Origin: Tissierellia bacterium
GTDB lineage: Bacteria > Bacillota > Clostridia > Tissierellales > Peptoniphilaceae
Reading direction: 5' to 3'
Length of the DNA: 64,000 nt
NCBI GenBank assembly: GCA_030538075.1
Contig: JAUNUQ010000005.1
Span: 8,727-72,726 of the forward strand
The notes under the pieces are model-generated. The model had not been told where the DNA came from and ran no database searches. It saw nothing but the letters and a program-made list of their open reading frames with translations. Both the position numbers and the translations under genes were made by a program. This document shows positions 25,538-34,506 of this stretch, piece by piece (positions within the stretch are counted from its first letter, which is position 1; each line of letters opens with the position of its first letter).

Positions 25538-25930
25538 TTATGAGATCCCGGTAAATAGACTTGGGGCAAATAGGTGGACTGCAAGCATTAGGATGGCAAT
25601 TGCTGCAAAGAACTTATGCAGGCTAAGGGCTCTCCTATTCTTAGAATTGTAGAAGATGGCCCCCAGTAATACGGTTAAGGCGGCAGTGACATATAGAACA
25701 GTTCCAGTGTGCAGGCGGATCGTCCCCATGGCCAGATAGCCATGATAGAAAGCGGAGGCGATCAACAAAATACCTGCTGGCTTGTGAATGGAGCGAAGTG
25801 CTTTCACCAGGGAGAAAAACCTTTTGTCCTTGGATTGGAAGAGGAGCTTGTTCAGTCGAAGAAATACAAAGGGCAGTACGAGAAGCGCGAGAAGCCCTGC
25901 ACTCAACCATCCAAATGTGGAATAATTCAT
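25538..25930 (-). CDS. Four-helix His-rich membrane protein
   Basis: Membrane protein of 130 residues with four hydrophobic segments (about 5-24, 52-68, 76-92 and 105-125). Conserved-looking His residues sit at segment ends (SIHKPAG, FYHGYLA, RLHTG, SLHKF, AVHLF), the pattern of a membrane haem protein such as a cytochrome b561 or ferric-reductase-like domain. Its ATG overlaps the stop of the cytochrome b5-like gene by one base (TAATG), so the two are coupled and probably pass electrons to one another. Haem binding is inferred. Confidence 0.7.
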   Translation of the reverse strand: MNYSTFGWLSAGLLALLVLPFVFLRLNKLLFQSKDKRFFSLVKALRSIHKPAGILLIASAFYHGYLAMGTIRLHTGTVLYVTAALTVLLGAIFYNSKNRRALSLHKFFAAIAILMLAVHLFAPSLFTGIS

Positions 25931-26307
25931 TATTCGACCAGCTTTCCAACGACGGGCATACCAGTGAGTTTGCTGACACCATGGGGCGACTCCTCTTTGA
26001 TGGCAGTTGTCAGGTCTGCCCCTGCTTCAAATCCGTTATGTCTTCCATCTTTCCATAGGCTGCTATCGGTCAAATCATAGACGATGCCATCAACGGCCAC
26101 ATAGGCTCGGTTGCCATCTCGACCATTGTAGGTTTTGAGTTCTTCTAGGGTAAACTCTTGCTCCTTCGTCGTATCAGTTGCCAATTCCTCAGTTGTCGAT
26201 TGAGGGTCTTGAGTGGGAGCGGTGGATTCTGTTTGGGTAGAGGGAGCGCATGCAGCCAAAATCAGAATCGCCAGCACATTTATTAGAAATAGAATTTTCT
26301 TACTCAT
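25930..26307 (-). CDS. Cytochrome b5-like haem-binding lipoprotein
   Basis: Exported lipoprotein of 125 residues. The signal peptide ends in a lipobox (LILAAC, Cys about 20), then a Thr/Glu/Gln-rich linker (about 22-50) leads to a cytochrome b5-like domain (about 52-124). Signs are FTLEELKTYNGRDGNRAYVA, VDGIVYDLTDSSLW, and two His as likely haem ligands in GRHNGFEAG and ESPHGVSKL. AAAGGAG precedes the start. It forms a pair with the downstream His-rich membrane protein, suggesting an extracytoplasmic electron-transfer unit. Confidence 0.85.
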   Translation of the reverse strand: MSKKILFLINVLAILILAACAPSTQTESTAPTQDPQSTTEELATDTTKEQEFTLEELKTYNGRDGNRAYVAVDGIVYDLTDSSLWKDGRHNGFEAGADLTTAIKEESPHGVSKLTGMPVVGKLVE

Positions 26308-26541
26308 ATCAATCTCCTTTCAAATTTGATATGCATTTTTTACCCCCTCGCCAACTGCGTCAATCATATGAATAGAGTGAGAGACAGGAGTATTAATGGA
26401 ATGAAATATTTTTCTAGTGAATATTTCAAATTTATTATATTGAGAGATATTTTCTCGGATAGAATCACTTTGCTTTTTGTGTTCTAGAATCGCTAGAATT
26501 CAACATGCATTGCCCGCAACAAAGGATTGCTAGGTTCTGGA

Positions 26542-26570
26542 TTGCGAGATAGGGCTTGCTGTTATACAAT
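26542..26570 (+). promoter_or_regulatory. Promoter of the XRE regulator gene
   Basis: TTGCGA (26542-26547), a 17-bp spacer and TACAAT (26565-26570), 25 bases before the start codon. Confidence 0.65.
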
Positions 26571-26595
26571 AAAATAAATGGAAAGGGGGATGGAG

Positions 26596-27558
26596 ATGCT
26601 AGCTGAGAATATCAAGAAAATTCGAACAAAAAAGGGTCTGTCCCAGACGGATCTGGCTCAAGAACTCTTTGTGACACGCCAAGCGATCTCCAGCTGGGAA
26701 CGTGGGATCAGTGAACCAGATGTGCAGATGCTGCTCAAGCTCTGTGAGATATTCGATGTGCAGCTTGCTGAATTAATCGGAGAGGGCGCGCAGAAGGTCT
26801 ATGTCCCTGAGCGTAAGACGAGCCGTATCATGCTGGGACTGCAGTTGGGTCTGGCGATGATCGTCCTTCTCATATTTTTTCAGCCAAATTCTCCAATGGG
26901 AATAGGGGAGCTGATCATGCTGCTCTATTTTCCTTTTATGAGTGGAACCCTCTATCTGATCTTTGGATATATGTTCCGAACGGGCGATCTCAGTTTGTTG
27001 GCGGGATATGATCCGAAGATGAGCTATGTAAAGGAGGTCTTTTTTCGCCTGTTAGAAACCCAAGAGACTTGGATCCACTTCATCAATCTGATTACCTTTT
27101 CGATCAGCCTGCCGGTGCTATGGCTGGGTGATGGGGAGGAGTTAGCCTTGGGAATCTTGTGGATCTCTTATATTCTCAGTTTTATCGTGGGATTTTTTAA
27201 GATCGAAGACAATTATAAAGAGGAACTATATAAGGAGAAAAGGGATCGAGTAAAGGCGGAGTATCAGCAGAGAATAAACATATATTTGCTAGGACTGATC
27301 CTTTTTCCTGCACTATTCCCAATTGGTTATGGTATGCTCTTTCCAGATCGGGCATCGATTTTGGGATCTGTGGAGATGATACTCATGATTCTGGTCGCAA
27401 CCCTTTTGCCCATCTTTTATGTGATCACGGAGTATGATCATCTTCATAAAAGCGTAGACGAAACGGGAAGCTATCAAACGACCAGAATGGGAAAGGGCAT
27501 ACTTTTTTTCTGTGTTATGATCAATATCATTTTTGTTTTTCTTCTGATAAAGGGATAG
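26596..27558 (+). CDS. XRE-family regulator with membrane domain
   Basis: About 320 residues. The N-terminal helix-turn-helix (about 1-60) has GLSQTDLAQELFVTRQAISS, with GISEPDVQMLLKLCEIFDV. Then come about six to seven membrane segments spread over residues 75-320. This design, a DNA-binding head tied to the membrane, is common in clostridial sensors of envelope state. ATG 26596 is preferred, with GGGGGA at the right distance; an ATG at 26590 overlaps that site. The next gene starts 10 bases after its stop, so they are probably co-transcribed. Confidence 0.85.
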   Translation: MLAENIKKIRTKKGLSQTDLAQELFVTRQAISSWERGISEPDVQMLLKLCEIFDVQLAELIGEGAQKVYVPERKTSRIMLGLQLGLAMIVLLIFFQPNSPMGIGELIMLLYFPFMSGTLYLIFGYMFRTGDLSLLAGYDPKMSYVKEVFFRLLETQETWIHFINLITFSISLPVLWLGDGEELALGILWISYILSFIVGFFKIEDNYKEELYKEKRDRVKAEYQQRINIYLLGLILFPALFPIGYGMLFPDRASILGSVEMILMILVATLLPIFYVITEYDHLHKSVDETGSYQTTRMGKGILFFCVMINIIFVFLLIKG

Positions 27559-27568
27559 GGGTGAAGGG

Positions 27569-28474
27569 ATGGTTAAGATTGGAATACTCGGCGCAGGGGC
27601 CATTGGGTTATTAATAGGGAAGCCCTTGGCAGACAAATATGGCCATGAAAATGTCTTTTATATTGCCGATGAAGAAAGGGCAAAGAAATATAGGGAGCAG
27701 GGTTTTGCGATCAATGGAGAGGAGTTTTATCCTCTGGTGAGAACACCGAAGGAACATACAACCGTGGATCTATTGGTCTTTGCTGTGAAGGCAGTTGCTC
27801 TAAAAGACGCTATGATCGAAGGGGACCCATTTCGATCTGAGAATACGAGGATTCTCTCTTTGATGAATGGGATTTCAAGTGAACGGACGATCGCTGAGGG
27901 ATATGGGATCGACCCGCTGCTATTGGCAGTAGGGCAGGAAATGGATGCGACGAAGAAGGGGCGCAGCCTTGCCTACCAGCGACCGGGGAACTTTTCGATG
28001 GGAGAGAGAGACGGATCTCAGAGTGAACGGCTTAGATGGATGCGTGAGATCTTCGAAGGCGCTGGCATCGATATAAATTCACCTGAGGATATGAATCACC
28101 ATCTGTGGAGCAAGTTTATGCTCAACTGCGGTATCAATCAAGTGCTAGCCGTACATCGTAAGACCTATGGAGCAGCCCAAAGGGGAGGACCTCTGCATGA
28201 TGAATTTGTTGCTGCCATGGAGGAGGTGTGCCAACTGGGCATCGCTGAAGGGGTGAAATTGACGCAGACAGATATCGACTTTTGGGTGGCGGTCATCGAC
28301 CGAATTAACCCTGAGGGAATGCCCTCCATGGCCCAAGATGTGATGAATGGGAGACCGACGGAAGTGGAACTCTTTGCGGGTACGGCGATTCAGCTAGGGG
28401 AGAAGCATGGGATCCCCACTCCGATGAATCAGCATATGTATGATGAGCTAAAAGAACTGGAAAAATCCAGGTAA
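27569..28474 (+). CDS. panE: 2-dehydropantoate 2-reductase (ketopantoate reductase) family
   Basis: NADPH-dependent reductase of 301 residues. The Rossmann motif GAGAIG is at about 8-13, the catalytic Lys is in WSKFMLNCGIN (about 175) and the late Glu is in RPTEVELFAG (about 275). The family reduces ketopantoate to pantoate for coenzyme A synthesis; many paralogues act on other 2-keto acids. No other pantothenate gene lies nearby, so the exact substrate is uncertain. Confidence 0.85.
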   Translation: MVKIGILGAGAIGLLIGKPLADKYGHENVFYIADEERAKKYREQGFAINGEEFYPLVRTPKEHTTVDLLVFAVKAVALKDAMIEGDPFRSENTRILSLMNGISSERTIAEGYGIDPLLLAVGQEMDATKKGRSLAYQRPGNFSMGERDGSQSERLRWMREIFEGAGIDINSPEDMNHHLWSKFMLNCGINQVLAVHRKTYGAAQRGGPLHDEFVAAMEEVCQLGIAEGVKLTQTDIDFWVAVIDRINPEGMPSMAQDVMNGRPTEVELFAGTAIQLGEKHGIPTPMNQHMYDELKELEKSR

Positions 28475-28575
28475 GATCGGGATTCCGGCGATTCCCCTTT
28501 GATTGAGGGTTAGGACCAAGGGTATATAGTTTTCAAGCCAATTCTAAATATTTGGATAATGCAATAGGAGTGATT

Positions 28576-29751
28576 ATGAAAACTTCAACCTGGAGTCAAT
28601 TTCTGAAGGATGTATTGATCTGTGCCTTGGGGGCTTATGGTGGACCTGAGGCGCATTTTGGCGTATTAACAGACCAACTCGTCATAAAGAAGAAATACCT
28701 GACCGAAGAGGAGCTCATCGAATTGATCGCTTTAAGTGGCCTCTTACCTGGACCTAGCAGCACCCAGACCATCGTCGCCATAGGCTATAAGATCGGAGGT
28801 CCAGTGCTCGGCTTTCTGACCATGCTGGTCTGGGCGATTTTGCCACTGATCATTATGACGGCACTTTCCTTTCTGTATGGTTTTTTAGCAGTAAACGAGC
28901 TCTCCACAGAGGGACTGCGATTCATAGGACCGATGGCTGTGGGCTTTATCCTGGTGGCGGCCTATCGTATCGGCAAGAAAGTGCTAACAGATCCCTTGAC
29001 CATTGGAATATTCATCGTCTCCGTGGCCTTGACCTATTTTATTCGCTCCTCCCTAGTATTTCCAGCGGTTTTGATACTTGGAGGGTTCGCAGCAATCCTA
29101 GCCAGTGGAGAAAGAGATCTTTGGAATCAAGAGCCCCTTACTCCTCGCTGGATATGGATGGGTTTATTTCTGTTTTTTGCCATCGCAGCTCCCCTATTGG
29201 CCAGAGGGACGGGATCCATTTTGACCATCCTCTTCGAGAAATTCTATCGATATGGCTATCTCGTATTCGGAGGTGGACAGGTCGTCGTACCGATGATGCA
29301 TGGTGAATTGGTGGATCTATCCGGCTATATGACGAGCCAAGAATTTTTGACGGGCTATGGTCTCGTACAGGGTGTGCCAGGACCCATGTTTAGCTTTAGT
29401 GCCTATGCCGGGGGCATGGCTGCCAGGGGTTTTGGTCCTGCGGTGCAAATCATAGGGGCGGTGATCAGCGACATTGGAATTTTCTTGCCGGGAATTCTCC
29501 TGATCTATTTTGTCTATCCCCTGTGGGAAGATCTAAAAAAGATCCGCGGCATCAAACTCTCCCTTCGGGGAATCAATGCAGCGGCAGGTGGGATGATCTC
29601 TGCGGCGGCCATACGGCTATTCTTACAGAGTGGAATAACCGCAGAAAATCTATTGGTGATCGCGCTGACGACTTTACTGCTATTTACAAAAAAGGTGCCC
29701 GCTCCCCTGATTGTATTGGCGGTGGTGATTTTGGGCTTTTTAGTCCTCTAA
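28576..29751 (+). CDS. chrA: Chromate transporter family protein (long ChrA)
   Basis: Membrane protein of about 391 residues made of two homologous CHR halves. N-half motifs are GAYGGPEAHFGVL and LPGPSSTQ; C-half counterparts are FGGGQVVVPM and GVPGPMFSFSAY. ChrA proteins export chromate, but many homologues of this kind have unknown substrates. AGGAGTG precedes ATG 28576. The HAD gene follows after 16 bases. Confidence 0.88.
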   Translation: MKTSTWSQFLKDVLICALGAYGGPEAHFGVLTDQLVIKKKYLTEEELIELIALSGLLPGPSSTQTIVAIGYKIGGPVLGFLTMLVWAILPLIIMTALSFLYGFLAVNELSTEGLRFIGPMAVGFILVAAYRIGKKVLTDPLTIGIFIVSVALTYFIRSSLVFPAVLILGGFAAILASGERDLWNQEPLTPRWIWMGLFLFFAIAAPLLARGTGSILTILFEKFYRYGYLVFGGGQVVVPMMHGELVDLSGYMTSQEFLTGYGLVQGVPGPMFSFSAYAGGMAARGFGPAVQIIGAVISDIGIFLPGILLIYFVYPLWEDLKKIRGIKLSLRGINAAAGGMISAAAIRLFLQSGITAENLLVIALTTLLLFTKKVPAPLIVLAVVILGFLVL

Positions 29752-29767
29752 TGGAAAAGGAGAACAA

Positions 29768-30235
29768 ATGTTAAAAATTGAAATCCCGGGCAGGGAAAAA
29801 CTGGAGATCCATTCCGTAATTATGGATTATAATGGCACCATCGCAAAGGATGGCATCTTAAGTCCTGGGGCTGGACAGCTGATACCTGAACTGGCAAAGT
29901 TGGTGGATGTGTATGTCCTAACAGCAGACACCTTCGGCACGGTGGAGGAGGAATGCAGACATCTGGGCATCACCGTCAAGAGCTTTCCGAGGGAAGGGGC
30001 CGCCAAGTGCAAGGAGGAAATCCTCCAGGGTCTCGGAAAAGGCACCGTCGCCATCGGAAACGGCTATAACGACATCCTGATGTTTGATGCAGCCGACCTC
30101 TCGATCGCCATCATCGGCACCGAGGGTGCAGCAGGATCCCTTTTGAGCCATGCTGATGTGATCGTCACATCGCCAGAAGCTGCGATCAATCTATTATTAA
30201 AGCCGGATCGACTAAAAGCAACGCTACGAAGTTAG
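29768..30235 (+). CDS. HAD-family hydrolase-like protein
   Basis: Cytoplasmic protein of 155 residues resembling the phosphorylation domain of P-type ATPases. Nucleophile Asp is in MDYNGTIAKDG (about 20), where the usual second Asp is Asn, then VLTADT (about 54) and GNGYNDILMFDAADLSIAI (about 98). It has no membrane part. The Asn replacement suggests an ATPase-like or weak phosphatase role. It is co-transcribed with chrA. Confidence 0.8.
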   Translation: MLKIEIPGREKLEIHSVIMDYNGTIAKDGILSPGAGQLIPELAKLVDVYVLTADTFGTVEEECRHLGITVKSFPREGAAKCKEEILQGLGKGTVAIGNGYNDILMFDAADLSIAIIGTEGAAGSLLSHADVIVTSPEAAINLLLKPDRLKATLRS

Positions 30236-30242
30236 AAAATGC

Positions 30243-30283
30243 ACTCTCCTATTCATTGAAAAATGATGGGGGAGTTTTTTTTA
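30243..30283 (+). terminator. Terminator of the chrA-HAD operon
   Basis: A stem of ACTCTCC (30243-30249) with GGGGAGT (30269-30275), extended inward by weaker pairs, followed by eight T. Confidence 0.85.
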
Positions 30284-30393
30284 TTGAACCTAGGTCGAAA
30301 ATCAAAGGATCAGAAGATAAGTGACAAACTCAATTTCTTTATCAAAAATGCTATTTTAGTAAGACAAAGGAATGATAACTTTTGTTTTTTATA

Positions 30394-30540
30394 TGGGATA
30401 ATGGTCTGGCTTCTAGTTTCTCTATCCTCTTTCTCTATTCGTGTAGAGGACATTGAGGATAGGAACTGGAAGATCGACTTGGTTTTGGGAAAATCAAGTA
30501 GTAAAAGTCCCAAATATTTTTATTTTATCAGGAGGAGTAG
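30394..30540 (+). promoter_or_regulatory. Extended -10 promoter and structured leader of metQ-like gene 1
   Basis: TGGGATAAT at 30394-30402 is an extended -10. The leader of about 130 bases contains a nested hairpin: CTATCCTC (30422-30429) pairs with GAGGATAG (30455-30462), and CTCTA (30433-30437) with TAGAG (30444-30448). I looked for SAM or T-box features and saw none. The ATATGGGATAATG sequence recurs before metQ-like gene 2. The rest of 30284-30393 shows nothing definite. Confidence 0.5.
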
Positions 30541-31359
30541 ATGAAAAGAATTGTTGTCATGCTGTCGTTGGCAATGGCACTAATGATTACAGGGTGCGCA
30601 AAAACACAGACGAAAGAACTGGAAAAGAAAGTGATACGATTCGCAACAAATGGACCACATATTGATATGTTTGAAGAAGCCAAGATCCAAATTGAAGAGA
30701 ACACAGATTATACTGTAGAGATCACCACCTTTGATGATGTCGTTCAACCAAATGTTGCGGTTGTAGAGGGGAGTGCGGATTGCAATTTCTTCCAGCACAA
30801 ACCCTATCTAGAGTCCTATGTAAAAGAGTATGATGCAGATCTTACGCCTTGGGGCGGTAAACCCGTCTATGCACTGGAGTTTGGAATCTACTCAGAAAAA
30901 GTGAAATCCATAGGTGAGCTTCGTGAGGGAGCGCAGATTGTATTTGGTAGAGACCCCAGTAACAAGGCAATAGCACTGCGTTTTTTAGAAGAGCAAGGGC
31001 TAATCAAGCTGAAGGAAGGCGTCGAACTGCCAGAGCTCGTTGATATTGTCGATAACCCAAAGAATTTAAAATTGACAGAGATGGATATCTCCGCCGTTGC
31101 GAAATCCCTTGAGGATCCAGAAGTGGATGCAATTGTCGTCATGGGAATGTCCTTGGCAAGGCAAGGAAAAGATCCCTCTACCGCCATTGCATTTGGATCC
31201 GATGAGCTGATCAGCAATTTTGTTATGGTCATTGCAGTCAAAGAGGAGAACAAAGACGCTGAGTGGGGACAAGTCGTATATGACGCTTTGACATCCCAGC
31301 GATTACTGGACTATTATGAAGAGCATTACAAAGGGACAATCCGTCCAATAAAAAACTGA
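30541..31359 (+). CDS. MetQ/NlpA-family substrate-binding lipoprotein 1
   Basis: Lipoprotein of 272 residues; lipobox LMITGC places the lipid-bearing Cys near 19. The NlpA fold is clear from VIRFATNGPHIDMFEEA, DDVVQPNVAV, SADCNFFQHKPYL and GRDPSNKAIAL. Such proteins bind methionine or related compounds for MetNI transporters. It has about the same sequence as the protein encoded at 31779, apart from the linker, so the pair arose by duplication. AGGAGGAG precedes the start. Confidence 0.9.
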   Translation: MKRIVVMLSLAMALMITGCAKTQTKELEKKVIRFATNGPHIDMFEEAKIQIEENTDYTVEITTFDDVVQPNVAVVEGSADCNFFQHKPYLESYVKEYDADLTPWGGKPVYALEFGIYSEKVKSIGELREGAQIVFGRDPSNKAIALRFLEEQGLIKLKEGVELPELVDIVDNPKNLKLTEMDISAVAKSLEDPEVDAIVVMGMSLARQGKDPSTAIAFGSDELISNFVMVIAVKEENKDAEWGQVVYDALTSQRLLDYYEEHYKGTIRPIKN

Positions 31360-31517
31360 TCGTCACAGAGAAATAGTTAAATTTTATCTAATGGGCCATC
31401 TTCTATGAGGAATCATAGGAAGAATCCATTCATCATTGAAGGGATTCGACCATCGCATCAGAGAGCTGCTCGGGGATAAACTCGAGGTTGAAATAGATTT
31501 ATGTGGTTTGAGATGAA

Positions 31518-31566
31518 GCACCCCTTGGAGAATAGAGATTTATTTATAATCCCAGGGGTGCATTTT
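31518..31566 (+). terminator. Terminator between the two metQ-like genes
   Basis: GCACCCCT (31518-31525) pairs with AGGGGTGC (31554-31561), with further inner pairs, followed by ATTTTTG. It separates the two paralogues into different transcripts. Sequence 31360-31517 shows no gene. Confidence 0.75.
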
Positions 31567-31666
31567 TGTGCCAATTTTTAGGATAAGTCATAACTATCGG
31601 AATACGCTTGCCTGATGGATTCAGATGTATCGATAAGATAAACCAATGATGAATTTTCCTTTGATA

Positions 31667-31778
31667 TGGGATAATGAGTTAAATTCTAGCCGGTTACAAG
31701 CACTTAACACCGTGGATTACCACGAAAAAAGTCAAGTGCGATATAACGAGCTAAATAATATCCAATAGGAGGATCATT
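31667..31778 (+). promoter_or_regulatory. Extended -10 promoter and structured leader of metQ-like gene 2
   Basis: TGGGATAAT at 31667-31675 matches the promoter of gene 1. In the leader a nested hairpin is seen: GCACTT (31700-31705) with AAGTGC (31734-31739) outside CGTGG (31711-31715) with CCACG (31720-31724). It is unlike the leader of gene 1 in sequence. Confidence 0.5.
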
Positions 31779-32693
31779 TTGAAGAGAGTACTTATTATGA
31801 TGGTGTTGGTGATAGCCTTATTCATTACGGGTTGTTCCAATACAGTGCCTGCACAAAAAGAGGAGACTACACAAGCTGCCGAAGAAAAGACAGAAGCAGC
31901 TACGACGGAAAAAGAAGAGACGACGGAAGCGGAAAAGACAGAAGCCACAGGCCAAGATAAAAATGTCATTAGGATTGCAACGAATGGAACCCATGCGAAA
32001 ATCGTTGAGGAAGCCAAAAAACACATTGAGTCAAATACGGACTACACTGTAGAAATAATTGTGTTTGATGATGTAATCCAGCCGAACATCGCCGTATTAG
32101 AAAGTAGTGCTGATTGTAACTTTTTCCAACATGAACCCTATCTAAAATCCTATGCAAAAGAACACAATGTGGATTTGGCGATGTGGAACGACAAGCCGAT
32201 CTATGCGTTAGAATTTGGAATTTATTCAGATAAAGTAAAGAGCATTGAAGAGCTCAAAGACGGTGCACAAATTGTATTTGGCCGCGATCCTAGTAATCGA
32301 GCGATTGCATTGCACTTCTTAGAAGAGCAAGGGTTGATCAAGTTACAAGAAGGTGTGGAGTTCCCTGAACTACTTGATGTTATCGAAAATCCGAAGAATT
32401 TACGATTGACTGAGGTGGATATTACAGCTGTTGCGCATTCGATCGAAGATCCAGAGGTAGATGCTATTGTGATCATGGGCTTTTCAATTGCAGGAGCTGG
32501 AAAAGATCCTTCCACAGCGATTGCATTTGGATCGGACGAACTCATCAGTAGATTTGTCAGTGTTTTGGGTGTTAAGGGAGAAGATAAGGATGCAGAATGG
32601 GGCCAAGCAGTTTATGATGCGTTGACCTCTGATGAACTGAATGCGTATTATGAGGAGCATTACAAGGGGTCAATTCGACCAGTAAAGAAATAA
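31779..32693 (+). CDS. MetQ/NlpA-family substrate-binding lipoprotein 2
   Basis: Lipoprotein of 304 residues, paralogue of the 30541 protein. Lipobox LFITGC is followed by an unusually long linker of about 45 residues made almost only of Glu, Thr, Ala and Lys. The binding domain keeps FFQHEPYL and GRDPSNRAIAL. The start codon is TTG with AGGAGG upstream. It probably supplies the MetN-MetI transporter encoded next; its own terminator lies at 32713-32746, so it is transcribed apart from metN or with partial read-through. Confidence 0.9.
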   Translation: MKRVLIMMVLVIALFITGCSNTVPAQKEETTQAAEEKTEAATTEKEETTEAEKTEATGQDKNVIRIATNGTHAKIVEEAKKHIESNTDYTVEIIVFDDVIQPNIAVLESSADCNFFQHEPYLKSYAKEHNVDLAMWNDKPIYALEFGIYSDKVKSIEELKDGAQIVFGRDPSNRAIALHFLEEQGLIKLQEGVEFPELLDVIENPKNLRLTEVDITAVAHSIEDPEVDAIVIMGFSIAGAGKDPSTAIAFGSDELISRFVSVLGVKGEDKDAEWGQAVYDALTSDELNAYYEEHYKGSIRPVKK

Positions 32694-32712
32694 CACCCAG
32701 TAATGTGATTTT

Positions 32713-32746
32713 GAAAAGTGCATCTCAGTGCGTAGATGCACTTTTC
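32713..32746 (+). terminator. Terminator of metQ-like gene 2
   Basis: A perfect 13-bp stem, GAAAAGTGCATCT (32713-32725) with its complement at 32734-32746, loop of 8 bases. The 3' arm contains TTTT. Confidence 0.8.
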
Positions 32747-32865
32747 TGAAAGTAGTAATAGATTCAACGAAGATAGGTATGAAAACTCAGTAGCCTTTTC
32801 CTCGGTTGTCAAGATACTAACGAAAAGGTCTGTAATTAGTACCACTAAAGTACCAAGGAGGAGAA

Positions 32866-33837
32866 ATGATTGAAATAAGAAATCTGAGCAAGTCCTTTGG
32901 AAATCTGCATGTATTGGATGATATTTCTCTGGATATTAAGCGGGGGGATATCCATGGCTTGATTGGACGAAGTGGGGCGGGCAAGTCAACCCTACTTCGA
33001 TGTATCAATCGACTTGAGGATTTTCAACAGGGTAGTCTTAAAGTGGACGGCGTGGATATCGGCCATTTGGATTCCCATGAACTCAGAGAAGTGCGAAAGA
33101 ATATTGGGATGATCTTCCAGCATTTTTCTCTGATGCAGAGGAAGACTGTGTTTGAGAACATCGCCCTGCCAATGGAATGCTGGGGCTATGATCAGCAGAC
33201 TATAGACAAAAAGGTAAAAGATCTTGCAGAAGTCGTCGACATCACAGAGAAATTGCAATCAAAGCCGAGGGAGCTAAGTGGGGGACAAAAACAGAGGGTG
33301 GCAATTGCCAGAGCCCTTTCCCTTGATTCCAATGTACTATTATCCGATGAGGCCACCTCAGCCCTTGACCCAAAGACGACCGAGTCGATTTTGGATCTGC
33401 TCAAACAGATCAATAAGACCATGGGCATCACAATTGTCGTCGTTGCGCATCAGATGGAAGTAATCAAGAGATTATGCGATAATGTGACGGTTTTAAATCA
33501 TGGGAAGATAGAAATTGAGGGTCCTGTTTCAGAAGTGTTCCTACATAATCCAAATAAGCTGAATCGGATTTTAGGTGGCGGGCAAGATATCGTATTACCG
33601 GAGACGGGCGTCAATATACGCATTGTGTCCGCAGAAAAGGATCGGTCAAAAAAGATCCTTTCGAGTATGGCAAGGGCATTGGATATCAACTTTGCAGTGC
33701 CCTGGTCGAATATCGAAACTTTTAAGGACAGCAGATATGCCGTGATCAATGTAAATGTGGATGACGAGGATGCGTCAAGAGTGAAAGAATATTTGAACCA
33801 TGTCGATATCTTATGGAGGGAGGCAGGAGATGAATAG
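32866..33837 (+). CDS. metN: Methionine-type ABC transporter ATP-binding protein
   Basis: ATPase subunit of 323 residues. Walker A GRSGAGKSTLL is at about 34-44, signature LSGGQKQRVAIARAL at about 138, Walker B VLLSDEATSALDP at about 160. The C-terminal NIL domain (about 245-320) is the regulatory domain that binds methionine in E. coli MetN. The start follows AAGGAGG. Overlaps metI by 8 bases. No SAM riboswitch or T-box was found ahead of it, which leaves open a substrate other than methionine. Confidence 0.93.
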   Translation: MIEIRNLSKSFGNLHVLDDISLDIKRGDIHGLIGRSGAGKSTLLRCINRLEDFQQGSLKVDGVDIGHLDSHELREVRKNIGMIFQHFSLMQRKTVFENIALPMECWGYDQQTIDKKVKDLAEVVDITEKLQSKPRELSGGQKQRVAIARALSLDSNVLLSDEATSALDPKTTESILDLLKQINKTMGITIVVVAHQMEVIKRLCDNVTVLNHGKIEIEGPVSEVFLHNPNKLNRILGGGQDIVLPETGVNIRIVSAEKDRSKKILSSMARALDINFAVPWSNIETFKDSRYAVINVNVDDEDASRVKEYLNHVDILWREAGDE

Positions 33838-34492
33838 AGATTCTTTTGAATACTTGATAAAAATCGTAGGACCTGCATTTTTGGATACCCTTTTTATGGT
33901 CGTATTTACGACGCTGATCGCCTTTGTATTGGGTTTTGCTGTCGCTGTTGTGCTGATCGTTACTGATAAGGACGGTCTGAAACCGAATCCAATTGTGTAC
34001 AAGACATTGGATGCAATTGTAAATGTCATAAGATCCTTTCCCTTTATCATTCTAATGGTGGCCATCATCCCCTTTACAAGGTTTATCATCGGCAGTTCTA
34101 TAGGACGAAAAGCGGCATTGGTGCCATTGATCGTGGCGACCACTCCCTTTATTGCTAGGCTGATCGAGAGCAACCTAAAGGAAGTGGATAAGGGGTTGAT
34201 TGAAGCGGGCAAGTCCTTTGGAGCTTCAACGACGCAGATCGTATTTAAAATCATGGTTAAGGAAGCTATTCCCTCGATTATTTCCTCCCTGACCTTTGTC
34301 GTAATTGCGGTCCTCGGATCGACGGCCATCGCAGGCACGGTCGGGGCGGGGGGATTGGGCTCCGTGGCAATTACTTATGGTTATCAGAGCTTTAATGACA
34401 CCATCATGTATGGAATCGTCGTAATCTTAATCATTCTAGTGCAGATCATTCAGCTATTTGGCAAAAAGATCTATGAGAGATCGATGAAATGA
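33830..34492 (+). CDS. metI: Methionine-type ABC transporter permease
   Basis: Membrane protein of 220 residues with five hydrophobic segments. The EAA loop near 140-160 reads EAGKSFGASTTQIVFKIMVKEA, cut here as EAGKSFGAS and IMVKEAIPS. The start at 33830 overlaps the end of metN by 8 bases, with GGAGG just upstream. The first UroD-type gene begins 14 bases after its stop, so that enzyme is in the same operon as this transporter. Confidence 0.92.
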   Translation: MNRDSFEYLIKIVGPAFLDTLFMVVFTTLIAFVLGFAVAVVLIVTDKDGLKPNPIVYKTLDAIVNVIRSFPFIILMVAIIPFTRFIIGSSIGRKAALVPLIVATTPFIARLIESNLKEVDKGLIEAGKSFGASTTQIVFKIMVKEAIPSIISSLTFVVIAVLGSTAIAGTVGAGGLGSVAITYGYQSFNDTIMYGIVVILIILVQIIQLFGKKIYERSMK

Positions 34493-34506
34493 GATAGGAG
34501 ACAAAA

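Noticed and set aside
30284..30540. SAM riboswitch or T-box before the MetQ-MetN genes
   Set aside because: None of the conserved S-box or T-box core sequences was found in this leader or at 31676-31778 or 32747-32865.
30263..30544. 93-codon open frame before metQ-like gene 1
   Set aside because: It spans the promoter, the leader hairpin and the metQ ribosome site, and the product looks random.
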